In this document: in pieces, positions 5,251 through 6,642 of the stretch | How the letters are laid out: each line of letters opens with the position of its first letter | Position numbering within the stretch: position 1 is the first letter of the stretch | NCBI GenBank assembly: GCA_003166055.1 | Contig: PMWR01000591.1 | Span: 1 to 6,642 of the forward strand | Direction: 5' to 3' | DNA length: 6,642 nucleotides | Origin: Acidobacteriaceae bacterium | GTDB taxonomy: Bacteria > Acidobacteriota > Terriglobia > Terriglobales > Acidobacteriaceae | Notes under the pieces: generated by a model | Databases searched by the model: none | The model's input: the letters and a program-made list of their open reading frames with translations, nothing else | What the model was told of the DNA's origin: nothing | Program-made: the position numbers and the translations under genes

Positions 5251-6642
5251 TTATTTTTGCCGCAGATCGACAACGCTGCGGACCTCGGCCTTGAAGATTT
5301 CCTTTGCGCGCTGAACGATCGGGTTGTTGAGCGCAGCCTCTTGGATGCTGCCGGCGATTGGCGTGGAGGTTGACGCGGTCTGCGCGGCGCCGACGCCCTC
5401 TTCTCCGGGAAGAATGAGAAACCGAGCGGGGCCGCCGAGCCGCTGCAATTCCTGGCGAATGATTTTTTCCGCCACAGCGTTGAAGGTCAGGGCCAGCATC
5501 TTCTTGCCGACGCCGGGTACTGCGATGCGCAGGCTTGCGCCGTCGATGTTCCAAGCGGCTGTGCCCAGGAGATCGCCAGCCGTGACGTGCCCTGCGCTCA
5601 CCAGCGCGGAGCCGATGGCGTGGCGAAGTTGCTCGATGCTGGGTGCGCCGGCGGAGGCAGGCGATGGTTCGGCGATGCGGGCCGAAGCGCCTTCGGTGAC
5701 GGCGGAGGTGAATCCGTTGGGCGTTGCTGTGACAGCAGGGAAGGGTGAGCTGCCAACGAATGGGCTCGTGAAGGGTTCACTCACCGGTGCTTGTTCGGGG
5801 CGCTCCATTGTGGCTAGTGGGCCGGATGCCGATTCCGTCTTGCGGGCGGATTCGATGTTTGGCTGCGAAGCTTTGAGAGCGGAACTCCAACTGCCGCCAG
5901 TGGGGCCGAAGGGAGAGATCGGCGAAGACGCGGGTTGAGCAGGAACAGAGGATGCTGCCGGTCGCGATGGGCTGGGCGCCGGACGCGACGGTGGTGGTGC
6001 GGATGGACCATGCACGGAAGCCCCGCTGGCCGCGCCGCTGAGCAGTTCTTCGAGTGGTAGCAGGCGTTGTGCGTGGATGAGCTTGAGCAGACCGAGTTCA
6101 AGATGGAAGCGCTGCTCCTGGCGGTAGTTCAAGTCGTCGAAGGTGCGCAGGACGATTTGCAGATTACGAGTCAGCTCCTCTTCGGTAAACAGGAGCGCGG
6201 TGCGTGCAGCGCGGGCGCGTTCGTCGGTCGAGATCTGGAGCAGCTCTGTCTGCTCCCCGCCCAGCTTGGCCATGAGGGCGTTGCGCAGGTAGCGCACCAT
6301 TTGGCGCGCGAGCGAGGACGGGCTGTGGCCGGCGTTGACGAGAAGGTTGAGCTGGTTCATCAACTCGGCGCTCTGGAGGGCGGCGACAGCGTCCAGCAGG
6401 CGCTCAAAGACGGCGTTGGGCACCGCGCCCATCAGCTCGCGAATCTGCGCGGCGGAGAGCACGGGCTTGCCGCCCTCGACAGGCGCGGAGGCGATGGCCT
6501 GGTCCATGATGGACAAGGCATCGCGCATGGAGCCGTCGCCGGCTTCGGCCAGGAGGGCCAGCGCGCCGTCTTCGGCGTCGACCTGCTCCTGCGCGGCGAT
6601 CATGCGCAACTGGGCGAGAATGTCGTCGAATTTGACGGCGTG
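5251..6642 (-). CDS. dnaX: DNA polymerase III tau/gamma subunit, C-terminal 463 residues (5' end outside window)
   Basis: Clamp-loader ATPase subunit that loads the sliding clamp and, as tau, tethers polymerase. The window starts inside the AAA+ module: the visible part opens with a lid-domain segment and the sensor-2 motif GSMRDALSIMDQAIA (visible residues about 37-51). The collar domain III follows (about 70-195; NAVFERLLDAV, LNYRQEQRFHLELGLLKL). A long Pro/Ser/Ala-rich linker spans about 200-335, and a folded C-terminal domain about 335-463 (SIEQLRHAIGSAL, DGASLRIAVPG, AVAEKIIRQELQ) ends in the typical short tail with PIVQRAKEIFKAEV. Walker A and the zinc-binding part would lie beyond 6642. 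The frame continues upstream without a start, so the TTG at 6609 is not a real start. No E. coli-like slippery heptamer was found at the domain III/IV border. First gene of the dnaX-ybaB-recR unit in this window. Confidence 0.96.
   Translation of the reverse strand, partial: HAVKFDDILAQLRMIAAQEQVDAEDGALALLAEAGDGSMRDALSIMDQAIASAPVEGGKPVLSAAQIRELMGAVPNAVFERLLDAVAALQSAELMNQLNLLVNAGHSPSSLARQMVRYLRNALMAKLGGEQTELLQISTDERARAARTALLFTEEELTRNLQIVLRTFDDLNYRQEQRFHLELGLLKLIHAQRLLPLEELLSGAASGASVHGPSAPPPSRPAPSPSRPAASSVPAQPASSPISPFGPTGGSWSSALKASQPNIESARKTESASGPLATMERPEQAPVSEPFTSPFVGSSPFPAVTATPNGFTSAVTEGASARIAEPSPASAGAPSIEQLRHAIGSALVSAGHVTAGDLLGTAAWNIDGASLRIAVPGVGKKMLALTFNAVAEKIIRQELQRLGGPARFLILPGEEGVGAAQTASTSTPIAGSIQEAALNNPIVQRAKEIFKAEVRSVVDLRQK

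Noticed and set aside
5463..5468. A-run on the dnaX coding strand as a programmed frameshift site
   Set aside because: It lies in the C-terminal domain, in frame as GAA AAA ATC, and is not the A-AAA-AAG heptamer; a shift here would remove only the last part of the protein.

Overview
The window is a GC-rich bacterial chromosomal segment made of housekeeping and cell-envelope genes. No mobile element, CRISPR array, rRNA or tRNA gene is evident. The combination of a very long signal-bearing Slt70-type lytic transglycosylase with a basic Ala/Lys/Pro linker, an ECF sigma factor paired with a tiny zinc-binding anti-sigma protein that lacks a membrane segment, and a dnaX-ybaB-recR cluster is compatible with an Acidobacteriota genome (Terriglobia-like). 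That placement is an impression from protein style, not a tested assignment.

Layout. At the left edge (1-53, minus) lies the first 17 codons of an unidentified gene with a good ribosome binding site. It is separated by about 190 bases from slt (247-2718, minus), which encodes an 823-residue exported lytic transglycosylase. A 207-base divergent intergenic region (2719-2925) carries a set of similar short repeats spaced about three helical turns apart. It is followed by an ECF sigma-70 gene (2926-3552, plus) and a translationally coupled anti-sigma gene (3549-3785, plus).

A 408-base gene-free stretch (3786-4193) follows. Its left part is AT-rich and holds two separate 8-bp inverted repeats. 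Its right part, ending at the recR stop codon, is GC-rich and can fold into a nested, three-way-junction-like structure. This is the least explained part of the window.

On the minus strand to the right, the order of transcription is dnaX (5251 to beyond 6642, partial), ybaB (4894-5220) and recR (4194-4793). This is the widespread bacterial arrangement linking the DNA polymerase III clamp loader, the YbaB/EbfC nucleoid-associated protein and the RecFOR recombination mediator RecR. The dnaX-ybaB gap is 30 bases. The ybaB-recR gap is 100 bases and contains a perfect 8-bp hairpin with a homopolymer loop.

Functionally there are three units: DNA replication/repair (dnaX-ybaB-recR), an extracytoplasmic-type regulatory pair (sigma/anti-sigma), and cell wall turnover (slt). 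The sigma/anti-sigma pair and slt are divergent and share an upstream region, so co-regulation is possible but not shown. I do not see strong evidence for a new multi-gene system. The best candidates for novelty are non-coding.
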